A stretch of DNA of 64,000 bases from Paenibacillus sp. FSL R7-0337 (GCF_037969875.1 NZ_CP150218.1:6758001-6822000); one strand, 5' to 3'. Positions 51,272-60,368 are shown, numbered from the stretch's first letter. Notes: generated by a model not told the origin, from the sequence alone. Numbers and translations are program-made.

Positions 51272-51306
51272 GACGAAGAATAATCCCGATAAGAAGGAGT
51301 TGAACC

Positions 51307-54300
51307 ATGACCAAGAAATCCAGGTCCCTGCGCAAAATTACAGCCCTGCTCCTGGGCGCACTCCTGACCGTTCCGGCAATAGTCTCCCCTGTATCGGCAG
51401 ATATTGCCGCTACGCATGTCTACCATAACCATATGCCGAATTTCTGGGCTTACTATGACCTGAACACTTACAATTCTACCCCTGTAGGCAGTCCGATCCG
51501 TTATACCTACGATGGTGAAGTCATCCAGCTGAAGCAGAATCCGCCCGCAGGATATCCCTATTATCTGCCGAATGGATCTCCCATGCCCCACGATGATCTG
51601 GTCTCTTATTATTCCCATCACGCCAAGACGGGCGCGTATTTAACCTGGCCCTGGAGTGTGGCGAACACGCTGCACAGCAATCATCCCCAGGCGCAGATGC
51701 ATGTTACCATGTCGGGGTCTGTGGTGAACAATGTAAACAGTATTATTCAACAAGGAAATGTAAGCGGATACAATAATCCGGCCTGGGGAACCCCATGGAA
51801 GAACGCGGTGAATCAGCTTCGGACAACAGGCGGTGACAATATGCTCGATCTGATTCATTTCTCCGGACACCATTCTATGGGACCGCTGGTCGGCAACGAT
51901 TATTTGCTCAAGGATATGATCTATCATGGAGCGGCGATGGCTCAGCCTTATTTCCTGGGCAGCAGCTATAAGTCATCGAAGGGATTTTTTCCGACAGAAC
52001 TCGGGTTCTCGGAGCGGATTATCCCGGTGCTGAACAAGCTTGGCATCCAGTGGTCGGTGATCGGCAACAACCATTTCTCCCGCACGCTCAAGGATTACCC
52101 GCTGCTGGATAGTCCGGGCACAGATACGATGATCTCACCGCCCAACCGCAGCGATCTGCAGAATGTCAGCACAGCCGGGTCCTGGGTGAGTGAACCGATG
52201 TTCAATGAGCAGCAGGTGGTCTATAATAAATATCCTTTTGCCTCAACGGCCCATTGGGTCCGTTATGTGGACCCGGCAACCGGGGCAGAATCGAGAGTGG
52301 TTGGCGTGCCCGTCGCCCAGGCGCAGTCATGGGAAGAAGGGTATCTGGGCCAGGTAAAAGCAGATGCGCTTAAGCCGTATGAGAATCTGGCTCTGCAGAA
52401 GCAGATTTTTGTCGTGGCCCATGACGGGGATAATTCTTCGGGCCGGGCCGGCTCCGAGGAGACCTGGCGCAATGCCGGGAATGTCACCTATGCCGGCAGC
52501 GGTGTGACTGGAATGGGGATCGACGAGTATCTGCGCAGCAATACACCAGCCGTTTCCGATGTGGTCCATGTGCAGGACGGCTCCTGGATCGATACCCGGG
52601 ATTCGTCCTCCGATCCAACCTGGTACCACTGGCATCTGCCGTTTGGGATCTGGAAAGGCCAGTTCGCGGCCTTCAATCAGGTGAACGGGACTGCTTACGC
52701 CCCGAAGAAGAATCTGGCGGGTGTCGAGGAAGGCATGACGGTATCCTTCGAGAAGGGCTATCATTATCTGGAGCGTAATTTCGCGTTATTACAAGCTTCC
52801 CTGAACTATGCCAAGACCGCCGAACAGATCTGGCTGGAGGAGCATCCGAATTACTGGAAGCCGGCGAACCCGCTGGACCGTGAGGTGACCTACGAAGGCA
52901 ACCAATTGAATCCGTGGATGCTCTCCTATCCCGTGAAGGGCAACACCGCGAACGACTATGCCGGAGGCGCCAATCCCGCCGAGCTGGCCTGGTACTTCCT
53001 GTTGCCTGCGATGGACTCGGGCTTTGGTTATTATGATGAGAATGTGGATGACAGCGTGAAGCCGGCGTTGTCCTTTAATCAATCGCTGTATTTCTCCAAG
53101 CCCTATGTATCGCAAAAGCTGGCCAAAGACAAAACCGGCCCCTCCGTCTGGTGGCCGCAGCGCTACCCGTACAATCCGGGCAGCGCGAATGTCAGTAAGG
53201 CAGAAGGCTGGACCCTTCAGCATTATAATAATGCTTTTGCCATTTATACCTATGCTTTCGATACCAGCGGAATCAGCGACATCAAGGTGAAGGTCCGGGC
53301 ACACCGTGATAAGACGGCAGACGCAGCGGATAATACTTTTAAAGTATATGATCCAGCAGGTCTGGCCGCAGCCGGGGTGTCAGGTATTGATCCTGCCAAG
53401 GTCGGTGCGTGGGCGGAATACCCGATGAATGTCCGCGATCTGAGTGCCGATATTAACGGTGTCGACTGGCAGCCAAGCAGTAAGACGATTATGCAGAAGG
53501 TTCCGGCCACGGATATCGGGAACCTGTATTTCTCCTACATCTCCGATTACCGCGATCAGCTATTGGACTACTACATTGAAGCCAAGGATGCCAAAGGCAA
53601 TGTGACCAAAAGTGATATCCAGCAGGTCTATGTCGGTGCCGGCAAATATACGCTGGAGAACGGAAAATATAAGGAGAGCATCCAAGGTACTATTGAAGGG
53701 ACGCATCCGTTCATCACAGATGTGCCTGCTGTCCCGGATAATGAAGCTCCGGCTGCTCCAGCGAACTTGCAGGCCACAGTGGTTAATGCTTCTTCTATCG
53801 GGCTGACCTGGAATGCCGCGACAGATAATATCCGTGTTACCGGCTATGAGATCTACCGCAATGGCGTTAGAATCGGAACAACTACTTCCACCTCATATAC
53901 AGACAGCGGCTTGTCAGCCAGTACAGCCTATGAATACAAAATTAAAGCCTATGATGCCTCCGGTAACCTCTCCGGCTTCAGTGCGGCAGCAACTGCAACC
54001 ACACCGGCGGGCAATAATGTAACGATCTATTATAAGCAGGGTTATTCCACTCCTTACATCCATTACCGCCCGGTTGGAGGGACTTGGACGACAGCCCCGG
54101 GCGTAGCGATTCCGGCCGCCGAGCTAGCAGGCTATAACAAAATCACCATTAACATCGGCGCAGCCACCCAGCTTGAAGCCTGCTTCAACAACGGCAGCGG
54201 CACGTGGGACAGCAACGGCGGCAGCAATTATCTATTCGGCAGCGGCACCTGGACCTACACGCCTACAGGCAATATTCAGTCGGGTGGTCCGGTGACGCCA

Positions 54301-55137
54301 ACGGCATCGCCGACTGTAGCACCGACAGCTACGGCAACGCCTAAGCCAAGTGCGACGCCAACGGTTGTGCCAACCGTAGCACCGACAGCTACACCGACGC
54401 CAACACCAACCGTAGCACCTACAGCTACACCGACGGTAGTACCAACAGCTACGGCAACACCTAAGCCAAGTGCCACGCCAACAGCTACACCAACCGTAGC
54501 GCCAACGGCGACACCTGTGCCAACCGCCACTCCGGCGGGCAACAGCGCGACGATCTATTACAAAAATACAGCATTCAGTAACTCCTATATCCATTACAAG
54601 CTGGATGGGGCAACGGCCTGGACGACTTCACCGGGTGTGCAGATGCAGGCCTCTACTTTCAGTGGCTACAAAGCCATTACCATTCCGCTCGGCAGCGCCA
54701 CAGGCCTGACCGCAGCCTTCAATAACGGCAGCGGTACCTGGGACAACAATGGCGGGAATAACTATCATTTTGGTACCGGCAGCTCCAGTCTGACGGGAGG
54801 AAATCTGATTACCGGCGAACCACAGGCCGATAGCGTAACCTTCCGGGTCAGCGTTCCGGGCACGACTCCAGCGAATGCTCAGGTCTATCTGACGGGTTCG
54901 TTCAACAGCTGGAATGCGGCAGATGCAGCCTACCTGCTGACCCGTGGCAGTGATGGAGTCTACTCCGCCACCTTGAATCTTCCGGCCGGAACTGCGGTGA
55001 CGTATAAGCTGACGCGCGGAAGCTGGGGCACAGTAGAGACCGCATCCAGCGGTGCAGATATTGCCAACCGCACGCTCACGTCGGCAGGTGGAGCACAGAC
55101 AGTGACGCTGACCGTGCAGCGCTGGAAGGATCAGTAG
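51307..55137 (+). CDS. igtZ: secreted GH119 alpha-amylase (IgtZ-like) with Fn3, CBM25 and CBM20 modules
   Basis: 1276 aa, ATG 51307 with AAGGAG upstream. Signal peptide about 1-33 (ends V-S-A). The catalytic part (about 35-810) begins with a GH57-like H-N-H-M-P-N-F-W motif. F-P-T-E-L-G-F-S carries Glu231 and V-A-H-D-G-D-N carries Asp373, exactly the residue numbers I recall as the predicted nucleophile and acid of the founding GH119 enzyme. Then Fn3 (about 813-898), CBM25-type (902-993), Thr/Pro/Ala linker (995-1077), CBM25/26-type (1078-1165) and CBM20 (1176-1276). The C-terminal ~460 residues are nearly the same as those of the upstream enzyme. GH119 is a small family related to GH57; the enzyme should cut starch or cyclic products extracellularly. 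Confidence 0.85.
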   Translation: MTKKSRSLRKITALLLGALLTVPAIVSPVSADIAATHVYHNHMPNFWAYYDLNTYNSTPVGSPIRYTYDGEVIQLKQNPPAGYPYYLPNGSPMPHDDLVSYYSHHAKTGAYLTWPWSVANTLHSNHPQAQMHVTMSGSVVNNVNSIIQQGNVSGYNNPAWGTPWKNAVNQLRTTGGDNMLDLIHFSGHHSMGPLVGNDYLLKDMIYHGAAMAQPYFLGSSYKSSKGFFPTELGFSERIIPVLNKLGIQWSVIGNNHFSRTLKDYPLLDSPGTDTMISPPNRSDLQNVSTAGSWVSEPMFNEQQVVYNKYPFASTAHWVRYVDPATGAESRVVGVPVAQAQSWEEGYLGQVKADALKPYENLALQKQIFVVAHDGDNSSGRAGSEETWRNAGNVTYAGSGVTGMGIDEYLRSNTPAVSDVVHVQDGSWIDTRDSSSDPTWYHWHLPFGIWKGQFAAFNQVNGTAYAPKKNLAGVEEGMTVSFEKGYHYLERNFALLQASLNYAKTAEQIWLEEHPNYWKPANPLDREVTYEGNQLNPWMLSYPVKGNTANDYAGGANPAELAWYFLLPAMDSGFGYYDENVDDSVKPALSFNQSLYFSKPYVSQKLAKDKTGPSVWWPQRYPYNPGSANVSKAEGWTLQHYNNAFAIYTYAFDTSGISDIKVKVRAHRDKTADAADNTFKVYDPAGLAAAGVSGIDPAKVGAWAEYPMNVRDLSADINGVDWQPSSKTIMQKVPATDIGNLYFSYISDYRDQLLDYYIEAKDAKGNVTKSDIQQVYVGAGKYTLENGKYKESIQGTIEGTHPFITDVPAVPDNEAPAAPANLQATVVNASSIGLTWNAATDNIRVTGYEIYRNGVRIGTTTSTSYTDSGLSASTAYEYKIKAYDASGNLSGFSAAATATTPAGNNVTIYYKQGYSTPYIHYRPVGGTWTTAPGVAIPAAELAGYNKITINIGAATQLEACFNNGSGTWDSNGGSNYLFGSGTWTYTPTGNIQSGGPVTPTASPTVAPTATATPKPSATPTVVPTVAPTATPTPTPTVAPTATPTVVPTATATPKPSATPTATPTVAPTATPVPTATPAGNSATIYYKNTAFSNSYIHYKLDGATAWTTSPGVQMQASTFSGYKAITIPLGSATGLTAAFNNGSGTWDNNGGNNYHFGTGSSSLTGGNLITGEPQADSVTFRVSVPGTTPANAQVYLTGSFNSWNAADAAYLLTRGSDGVYSATLNLPAGTAVTYKLTRGSWGTVETASSGADIANRTLTSAGGAQTVTLTVQRWKDQ

Positions 55138-55180
55138 CAGGTTATTGGTCAATTTATTATCCAGGAGTGTCTGATCCACG

Positions 55181-55237
55181 AATCGCCCCTTTTTGGATGG
55201 TGTAATACAGCCCTCTGAGAATGGGCGATTTCTTTTG
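55181..55237 (+). terminator. probable igtZ terminator
   Basis: AATCGCCC (55181-55188) / GGGCGATT (55223-55230) followed by TCTTTTGA. The 34-nt loop is long. Confidence 0.5.
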
Positions 55238-55673
55238 ACTTAAGATGCAGAAATAGATGGATTTTCTCCACCTGCTGCTTACAAAATTTGCGCCGAAGAA
55301 ACAATAGTTGGACAACCAACACTTAATCATTCACATTTACGAGAAATAGCAGAAACAAACATAATTAGTTGTCATTTATCCACTTGCTTCCGGTAATTTA
55401 GCAGAAAAGGGCGAATTAAGCTACGTTTTTCCAATTGTTTGCCGTGAACCGGTCACTTCTGAAGAGCAGGGCTGAAACTATTTGGATTGGAGGAGTTGAG
55501 GATTGGAGAAATGAGGAGTTGAGGAATTAAAGTTTGCAGAATCGGATAGTTGCGGGTTGAGGTGTCAGGGTGTTGAGGTGTTGATTATTTAAGGAGATTT
55601 AGGGTTGTGTAACTCCCACCTCTTAAACAGCGGAGCGGGCGCACTGATTGTGGAGAAGCGGCAGCGTTCGCCT

Positions 55674-55724
55674 TTGTTCCCGGATTTTTACCGCTGAGTC
55701 CATTCTAATTAAATCCGGGAACAA
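55674..55724. repeat. 14-bp perfect inverted repeat, possible dispersed element
   Basis: TTGTTCCCGGATTT at 55674-55687 and AAATCCGGGAACAA at 55711-55724 flank a 23-nt loop. Flanking GC-rich words (gcggcagcgttcg, gcgatcggaacaacgg) suggest a larger structured or mobile intergenic element spanning about 55622-55765. Confidence 0.55.
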
Positions 55725-55910
55725 CAGCGATCGGAACAACGGTCCGTTTGCGGAGCGTCCACTTAACGAGCCCCTATTGCTCCATCCTCGCCCTCGGCTT
55801 TCGATCTCACTCATCGCTCCATCCTCGCCCTGGTTCCTCCCTCGCCCCTCAGTATCTCCCAATCCTCTCTGGCGCTCCTTCCCAGCCTACGCATCCCGCT
55901 CCCCGCACAT

Positions 55911-55927
55911 TTTACACTCCGTTGATA
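55911..55927 (+). promoter_or_regulatory. Pho-box-like direct repeat before phoR
   Basis: TTTACA (55911-55916) and TTGATA (55922-55927), 11-bp spacing, matching the TTAACA-type PhoP repeat pattern. 85 nt before the phoR start. Confidence 0.55.
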
Positions 55928-56011
55928 ATCGCCGCTGGAACTGGTATTTTGCCGAAAATGCAGGTAGAGTGTTCTCATGGACATTTACACGAGGGAAGAG
56001 GACCGCCGCAG

Positions 56012-57805
56012 ATGAAACCATTCCGCATTCGACTTACCATCATACTTATGGCACTGATAGGAATATCAATGACCGGGGCCGGGATCACCATGGCTCAGCT
56101 GTTCAAGGATTCGCATATTTCCGTGCTGGAAGAGAACATGTCCCGGGAAATAAAGCTGCTCTCCGGCACCTTCACATTCATGGATACCAGCAGCCCGGAG
56201 GCCGTGACCTACTATACAGAACAGGCAGAGAAGATCTCCATCTTGACCGGATCGCGTGTCACCTTCATTACGAAGCAAGGCCGGGTCATCGGTGATTCGG
56301 AGAAGAATCCGCGCGAGATGGACAACCACTCTACCCGCGAGGAGGAGCTGCTGGCCGCGAAGGAAGGGATTGGCCGGGCGATTCGTTACAGCGATACATT
56401 AGACCGTGAAATGATGTATGTGGCAGGTTCCGTGTCCTCGGATCAGGGATTTGACGGGTATATCCGGCTGTCGATGGGGCTGGATACCGTATCCGAAGGA
56501 CTGAACCGGGCGTGGATGATCATGGCAGGAGGACTGGTGCTGCTGTTCATTGCCGCTACCTTGGTGAGCTACAAAGTGGCTTCCAGTATGACCTCACCGC
56601 TGGAGCAGATTACCAGAGTGGCGCGGCGGATTACCGATCTGGATTACGATGCCCGGGTGCCGATGAAGCGTAAGGATGAGATCGGCCAGCTGGCTACAGC
56701 CATCAACGCGATGGCCGACAGTCTCCAGGCCCAGCTGAAGACCATCCGCGACAACGAGGATTTGCTGCAGAGTGTACTCGACAATATGACCGGCGGCATC
56801 GTGATGATTAACGCTGAAGGGGAGATTGCCCTGCTTAACCGGGCCGCCGAACGGCTGCTCGATGTGAAGCACAGCGAGATGACTGGACATTCCTACAAGG
56901 AGATTAAGCATCATTATGAGCTTACCCGGCTGATTGATGATGGAGTGTCGGCAGGTGAACCTATTCACGAGGAGCGCAGCATCTATAATCCGGTGGAGCG
57001 GATTGTGCGTCTGGACGGGGTGCCGATGATCCAGGACGGCTGCTCCCGGGGGATGCTGTTCCTGCTCCAGGAGGTTACAGAGATCCGCAGGCTTGAGAAA
57101 ATGCGCAGCGAATTCGTCGCCAATGTCTCCCATGAATTGAAGACCCCTGTCGCTGCGGTAAAGGGCTTCGCCGAGACCCTCCTGGGCGGTGGCGTTACGG
57201 ATGAGAAGACGGCCCGTTCGTTCCTGCAGATCATCTACGATGAGAACGAACGGTTGAACCGCCTGATCGGCGACATCCTGGAGCTGTCCAAAATTGAATC
57301 CAAACGCGTTCAGCTGGAATGCTCCCCGGTTCATCTGATCGAGTTCTTCGATTCCGTGCTGGAGACGCTCAGCAAGGTGGCGGAGAAGAAGAAGATTACA
57401 CTCAGCTCGGATGTGCCTGCAGAGCTATTCATTGAAGGAGATGAAGACAAGCTGCGCCAGATTTTCATGAATCTGCTCTCTAATGCGATCAACTATACCC
57501 AGGACGGGGGAAATGTCAGAGTGACCGTATTGAGCATACAGAAGAAGGATGGCACCGAGAGCGTGCGCTTTACAGTCAGTGATACGGGGATGGGAATTCC
57601 GCGCAAGGATCTGCCGCGGATCTTTGAACGCTTTTACCGGGTGGACAAAGCCCGCTCCAGAAGCTCCGGCGGAACCGGCCTCGGTCTATCCATTGTGAAG
57701 CATCTGGTTGAGCTGCATCGCGGTTCTATTAACGTAGAGAGCGATCTGGGCATCGGCAGCTCATTCATCCTGGAATTGCCGCTGCTTCAGGAAGAGAATG
57801 AATAA
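56012..57805 (+). CDS. phoR: phosphate-sensing histidine kinase PhoR
   Basis: 597 aa from ATG 56012 (GAAGAGGA upstream); the frame extends upstream without signals. TM1 (about 8-30), extracytoplasmic PAS-like sensor (about 31-165), TM2 (about 168-190), HAMP, PAS domain, HisKA with phospho-acceptor His374 in N-V-S-H-E-L-K-T-P, then HATPase N box (N-L-L-S-N-A-I-N-Y), D-T-G-M-G-I and G-T-G-L-G-L-S. Assigned PhoR from architecture plus neighbouring phoP, pstB and phoU. Unusually, the kinase gene lies upstream of its regulator. Confidence 0.88.
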   Translation: MKPFRIRLTIILMALIGISMTGAGITMAQLFKDSHISVLEENMSREIKLLSGTFTFMDTSSPEAVTYYTEQAEKISILTGSRVTFITKQGRVIGDSEKNPREMDNHSTREEELLAAKEGIGRAIRYSDTLDREMMYVAGSVSSDQGFDGYIRLSMGLDTVSEGLNRAWMIMAGGLVLLFIAATLVSYKVASSMTSPLEQITRVARRITDLDYDARVPMKRKDEIGQLATAINAMADSLQAQLKTIRDNEDLLQSVLDNMTGGIVMINAEGEIALLNRAAERLLDVKHSEMTGHSYKEIKHHYELTRLIDDGVSAGEPIHEERSIYNPVERIVRLDGVPMIQDGCSRGMLFLLQEVTEIRRLEKMRSEFVANVSHELKTPVAAVKGFAETLLGGGVTDEKTARSFLQIIYDENERLNRLIGDILELSKIESKRVQLECSPVHLIEFFDSVLETLSKVAEKKKITLSSDVPAELFIEGDEDKLRQIFMNLLSNAINYTQDGGNVRVTVLSIQKKDGTESVRFTVSDTGMGIPRKDLPRIFERFYRVDKARSRSSGGTGLGLSIVKHLVELHRGSINVESDLGIGSSFILELPLLQEENE

Positions 57806-57839
57806 CCCTGCGGAGTCTAATAGAGAATAAATTTATAAT

Positions 57840-57856
57840 TTTACACTAAGTTAACA
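57840..57856 (+). promoter_or_regulatory. Pho-box-like direct repeat before phoP
   Basis: TTTACA (57840-57845) and TTAACA (57851-57856) at 11-bp spacing, 70 nt upstream of the phoP start, consistent with PhoP autoregulation. Confidence 0.65.
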
Positions 57857-57925
57857 TTGTGGTGCTATGATGTGCATGTATGCAGTTTTGTAAAATTAAT
57901 AACCTATGAAAAGACGGGGGAACCT

Positions 57926-58654
57926 ATGGCACAACGATTGCTTGTCATTGAAGACGAACCGACACTAGCCCGGCTGCTGTCTTATAACCTGACACAGGAA
58001 GGCTACGAGGTGACGGTGGAGGATCATGGAACGGCAGGGTATGACCGTGCGACTAGAGAACCTTTTGAATTGATCGTACTGGATCTGATGCTGCCCGGCA
58101 TGAACGGCATTGACATTCTGGATAAATTGCGTGGACAAGGCATCCGCACACCGGTTATAGTGCTGACGGCCAAGAATGCGGAAGAGGATGTCGTCCGCGG
58201 GCTAAAGTCCGGGGCGGATGATTATATTACGAAGCCCTTCGGCGTATCCGAGCTGCTGGCCCGGGTCAGCGCAGTGCTGCGGCGGATCTCCGGTATTGCC
58301 GAAGAAGCTCCGCCCGAGACAGCGGTATCTGCATCGACGATTATTCTCGGACAGCTGGAGATCTACCCCGAGCGTTATGAAGTCTCGCTGGGCGGACAGA
58401 GCATCAATCTGCGGCCGAAGGAATTTGAAGTGCTGCTGTATCTGGCCCGCAAGCCGGGCGTCGTCCTGACGCGGGATGATCTGATGAATGCCGTCTGGGG
58501 CTTCGACTATATTGGAGGCCAGCGCACCGTAGACGTGCATGTCAGCTCCCTGCGCAAGAAGCTGGAGCTTGACCCTGAATCCGTGCATATCGATTCCATC
58601 CGCGGCGTGGGCTACAAACTGGTCGTCAACAAGAAGAGAACACCTGTCAGCTAA
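57926..58654 (+). CDS. phoP: response regulator PhoP
   Basis: 242 aa from ATG 57926 (GGGGGAA upstream). Receiver domain with acidic pocket E-D-E-P, phospho-acceptor Asp53 in V-L-D-L-M-L-P-G, T-A-K and K-P-F; then an OmpR/PhoB winged-helix domain (about 135-235) with L-R-P-K-E-F-E-V-L-L-Y-L and V-D-V-H-V-S-S-L-R-K-K-L. Phosphorylated by PhoR, binds TTAACA-type direct repeats; such repeats are found before phoR, phoP and pstB here. Confidence 0.9.
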   Translation: MAQRLLVIEDEPTLARLLSYNLTQEGYEVTVEDHGTAGYDRATREPFELIVLDLMLPGMNGIDILDKLRGQGIRTPVIVLTAKNAEEDVVRGLKSGADDYITKPFGVSELLARVSAVLRRISGIAEEAPPETAVSASTIILGQLEIYPERYEVSLGGQSINLRPKEFEVLLYLARKPGVVLTRDDLMNAVWGFDYIGGQRTVDVHVSSLRKKLELDPESVHIDSIRGVGYKLVVNKKRTPVS

Positions 58655-58710
58655 CATGGCGGTGTTCTTTTCTCACAAGTTAAGCACCTTCTCCCTGGCG
58701 CGTGTCTTAC

Positions 58711-58760
58711 TACACACGGATTTTACACTGCGTTAACAATTCTCTGGAGCTCTTTTGACA
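58711..58760 (+). promoter_or_regulatory. Pho box before pstB (in-phase repeats)
   Basis: TACACA 58711, TTTACA 58722, TTAACA 58733 at exact 11-bp steps, and TTGACA 58755, two further steps on. This is the strongest PhoP-binding candidate in the window, about 55-100 nt upstream of pstB. Confidence 0.72.
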
Positions 58761-58813
58761 CTGAAAGCTTATCATGGGGAACGAAGATGATGAGAAGGAG
58801 ACAACAGAAACTA

Positions 58814-59569
58814 ATGAAATCCATCATTGACATAGAGAAGCTAGATCTCTACTATGAGTCATTCCATGCCCTGAAGAACGTGGATTTGCAGATTCCGGAG
58901 AAGCAGGTGACCGCTTTTATCGGACCTTCCGGCTGCGGGAAATCCACACTGCTGCGTACCCTTAACCGTATGAACGACATGATTCCCGGAACACGTATTG
59001 AAGGCAAAGTAAATATCGGCGGCAAAAACATCTACAGCGACGAGATCGAAGTGGAGAGTCTGCGCAAGCAGGTGGGGATGGTGTTCCAGCAGCCCAATCC
59101 TTTTCCAAAGTCGATCTATGATAACGTGGCTTATGGCCCGCGCCTGCACGGTGTGAAGAGCAAAGCCGAGCTGGATGTCCTTGTAGAGCAAAGCCTGCGC
59201 CAGTCCGCGCTCTGGGAGGAAGTGAAGGATTTCCTCAAGAAGTCTGCCTTAAGTCTGTCCGGCGGGCAGCAGCAGCGTCTCTGTATTGCCAGAGCCCTTG
59301 CTGTACAGCCCGATATTCTGCTGATGGATGAGGCGACGTCAGCGCTCGACCCGGTGTCCACGCTCAAGATTGAGGAGCTGGTTCAGGAGCTGCGGGATAA
59401 GTATACGATTGTAATGGTCACGCATAATATGCATCAGGCCGCCCGGGTATCGGGACGCACTGTATTTTTCCTGAACGGTGTCATTGTGGAAGCTGCGGAC
59501 ACGGAGCTGTTATTCTCCAACCCGAAGGATTCCCGCACAGAAGACTATATCTCCGGCCGCTTCGGCTAA
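58814..59569 (+). CDS. pstB: phosphate ABC transporter ATP-binding protein PstB
   Basis: 251 aa from ATG 58814, the usual family length; AAGGAG lies 13 nt upstream, and ATG 58787 is the alternative start. Walker A G-P-S-G-C-G-K-S-T, Q-loop Q-Q-P-N-P-F-P-K-S, signature L-S-G-G-Q-Q-Q-R, Walker B I-L-L-M-D-E-A-T-S-A-L-D-P, and H-loop V-T-H-N-M. Energises phosphate import; pstS, pstC and pstA are not in the window, so the permease is encoded elsewhere. Confidence 0.95.
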   Translation: MKSIIDIEKLDLYYESFHALKNVDLQIPEKQVTAFIGPSGCGKSTLLRTLNRMNDMIPGTRIEGKVNIGGKNIYSDEIEVESLRKQVGMVFQQPNPFPKSIYDNVAYGPRLHGVKSKAELDVLVEQSLRQSALWEEVKDFLKKSALSLSGGQQQRLCIARALAVQPDILLMDEATSALDPVSTLKIEELVQELRDKYTIVMVTHNMHQAARVSGRTVFFLNGVIVEAADTELLFSNPKDSRTEDYISGRFG

Positions 59570-59648
59570 GGATGGCTGATTCGTAAGTCTTAGGTTCACT
59601 CCGTTCACCCGATATGACCATATGTTTTTGAGGAGGATCACTTTCGAT

Positions 59649-60308
59649 ATGATTCGCAGAAAAGAATTCGACAAAGATCTGGAAGAACTGCGCACCCTGC
59701 TGCAGCAGATGGGCGAGCATGTAACGGATGCCCTGGATGGTGCGATACTGGCCCTGCAGACCCTTGATACGGCACGGGCGCAGGAGATTGTCAAAGCGGA
59801 CCTGCGGCTGAACGCCATGGAAGACCGGATTATGGAGATCGGCTCACGGCTGATCATCACCCAGCAGCCGGTGGCGAAGGATCTGCGCCGCATTATTGTA
59901 GCCTTCAAAATCTCCAGCGATCTGGAGCGTATGGGCGATCTGGCACTGGATGTAGCCAAGGTAACGATGCGCATCCAGGGGCAGCAGCTGATCAAGCCGC
60001 TTGTGGATATTCCGCGCATGGCTGAGCTGGTCACGATCATGACCACGGAGGCTATTCAGTCTTATCTGGACGAGAATACGGATCTGGCCTACAAAATGGC
60101 GCAGGATGACGATCAGGTAGATGGTCTGTACAGCGCGATGATAAACGAACTGTACACGTATATGGTTCAGAAGCCTGAAACCGTGAATCAGGCGATGCTG
60201 CTCACACTGGTTGGCCGTTACATTGAACGGATTGCCGACCATGCCACGAATATTGGCGAGAGTGTAGTGTATCTGGTTACAGGTAAACGTCCGGATTTGA
60301 ACCAATAA
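59649..60308 (+). CDS. phoU: phosphate signalling protein PhoU
   Basis: 219 aa from ATG 59649 (GAGGAGGATC upstream). Two PhoU repeats of three-helix bundles with the metal-binding pattern E-x-x-x-D/R: L-E-R-M-G-D-L-A-L-D-V-A near residue 90 and I-E-R-I-A-D-H-A-T-N-I-G-E-S near residue 195. Connects Pst transport to PhoR signalling and limits phosphate uptake. It starts 79 nt after pstB. Confidence 0.95.
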   Translation: MIRRKEFDKDLEELRTLLQQMGEHVTDALDGAILALQTLDTARAQEIVKADLRLNAMEDRIMEIGSRLIITQQPVAKDLRRIIVAFKISSDLERMGDLALDVAKVTMRIQGQQLIKPLVDIPRMAELVTIMTTEAIQSYLDENTDLAYKMAQDDDQVDGLYSAMINELYTYMVQKPETVNQAMLLTLVGRYIERIADHATNIGESVVYLVTGKRPDLNQ

Positions 60309-60368
60309 CCGCATAATGTTGGCGCATAGATACAGTTTAGCAGAGCTCTGCGCCTTGAACATCAGACA

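Larger units (their letters stand above)
55138..56011. other. intergenic region before phoR
   Basis: About 870 bp with no supported gene. It holds a terminator-like hairpin, low-complexity G/A-rich stretches (55490-55600), a 14-bp inverted-repeat element at 55674-55724 and a Pho-box-like site. An open frame joins the phoR frame from 55748, but it has no start signal and low coding character. Confidence 0.5.

Noticed and set aside
55748..56011. 88-residue N-terminal extension of PhoR
   Set aside because: Low-complexity Ser/Pro/His composition, contains the Pho-box-like site, and the ATG at 56012 has a ribosome site and gives the expected TM1 start.
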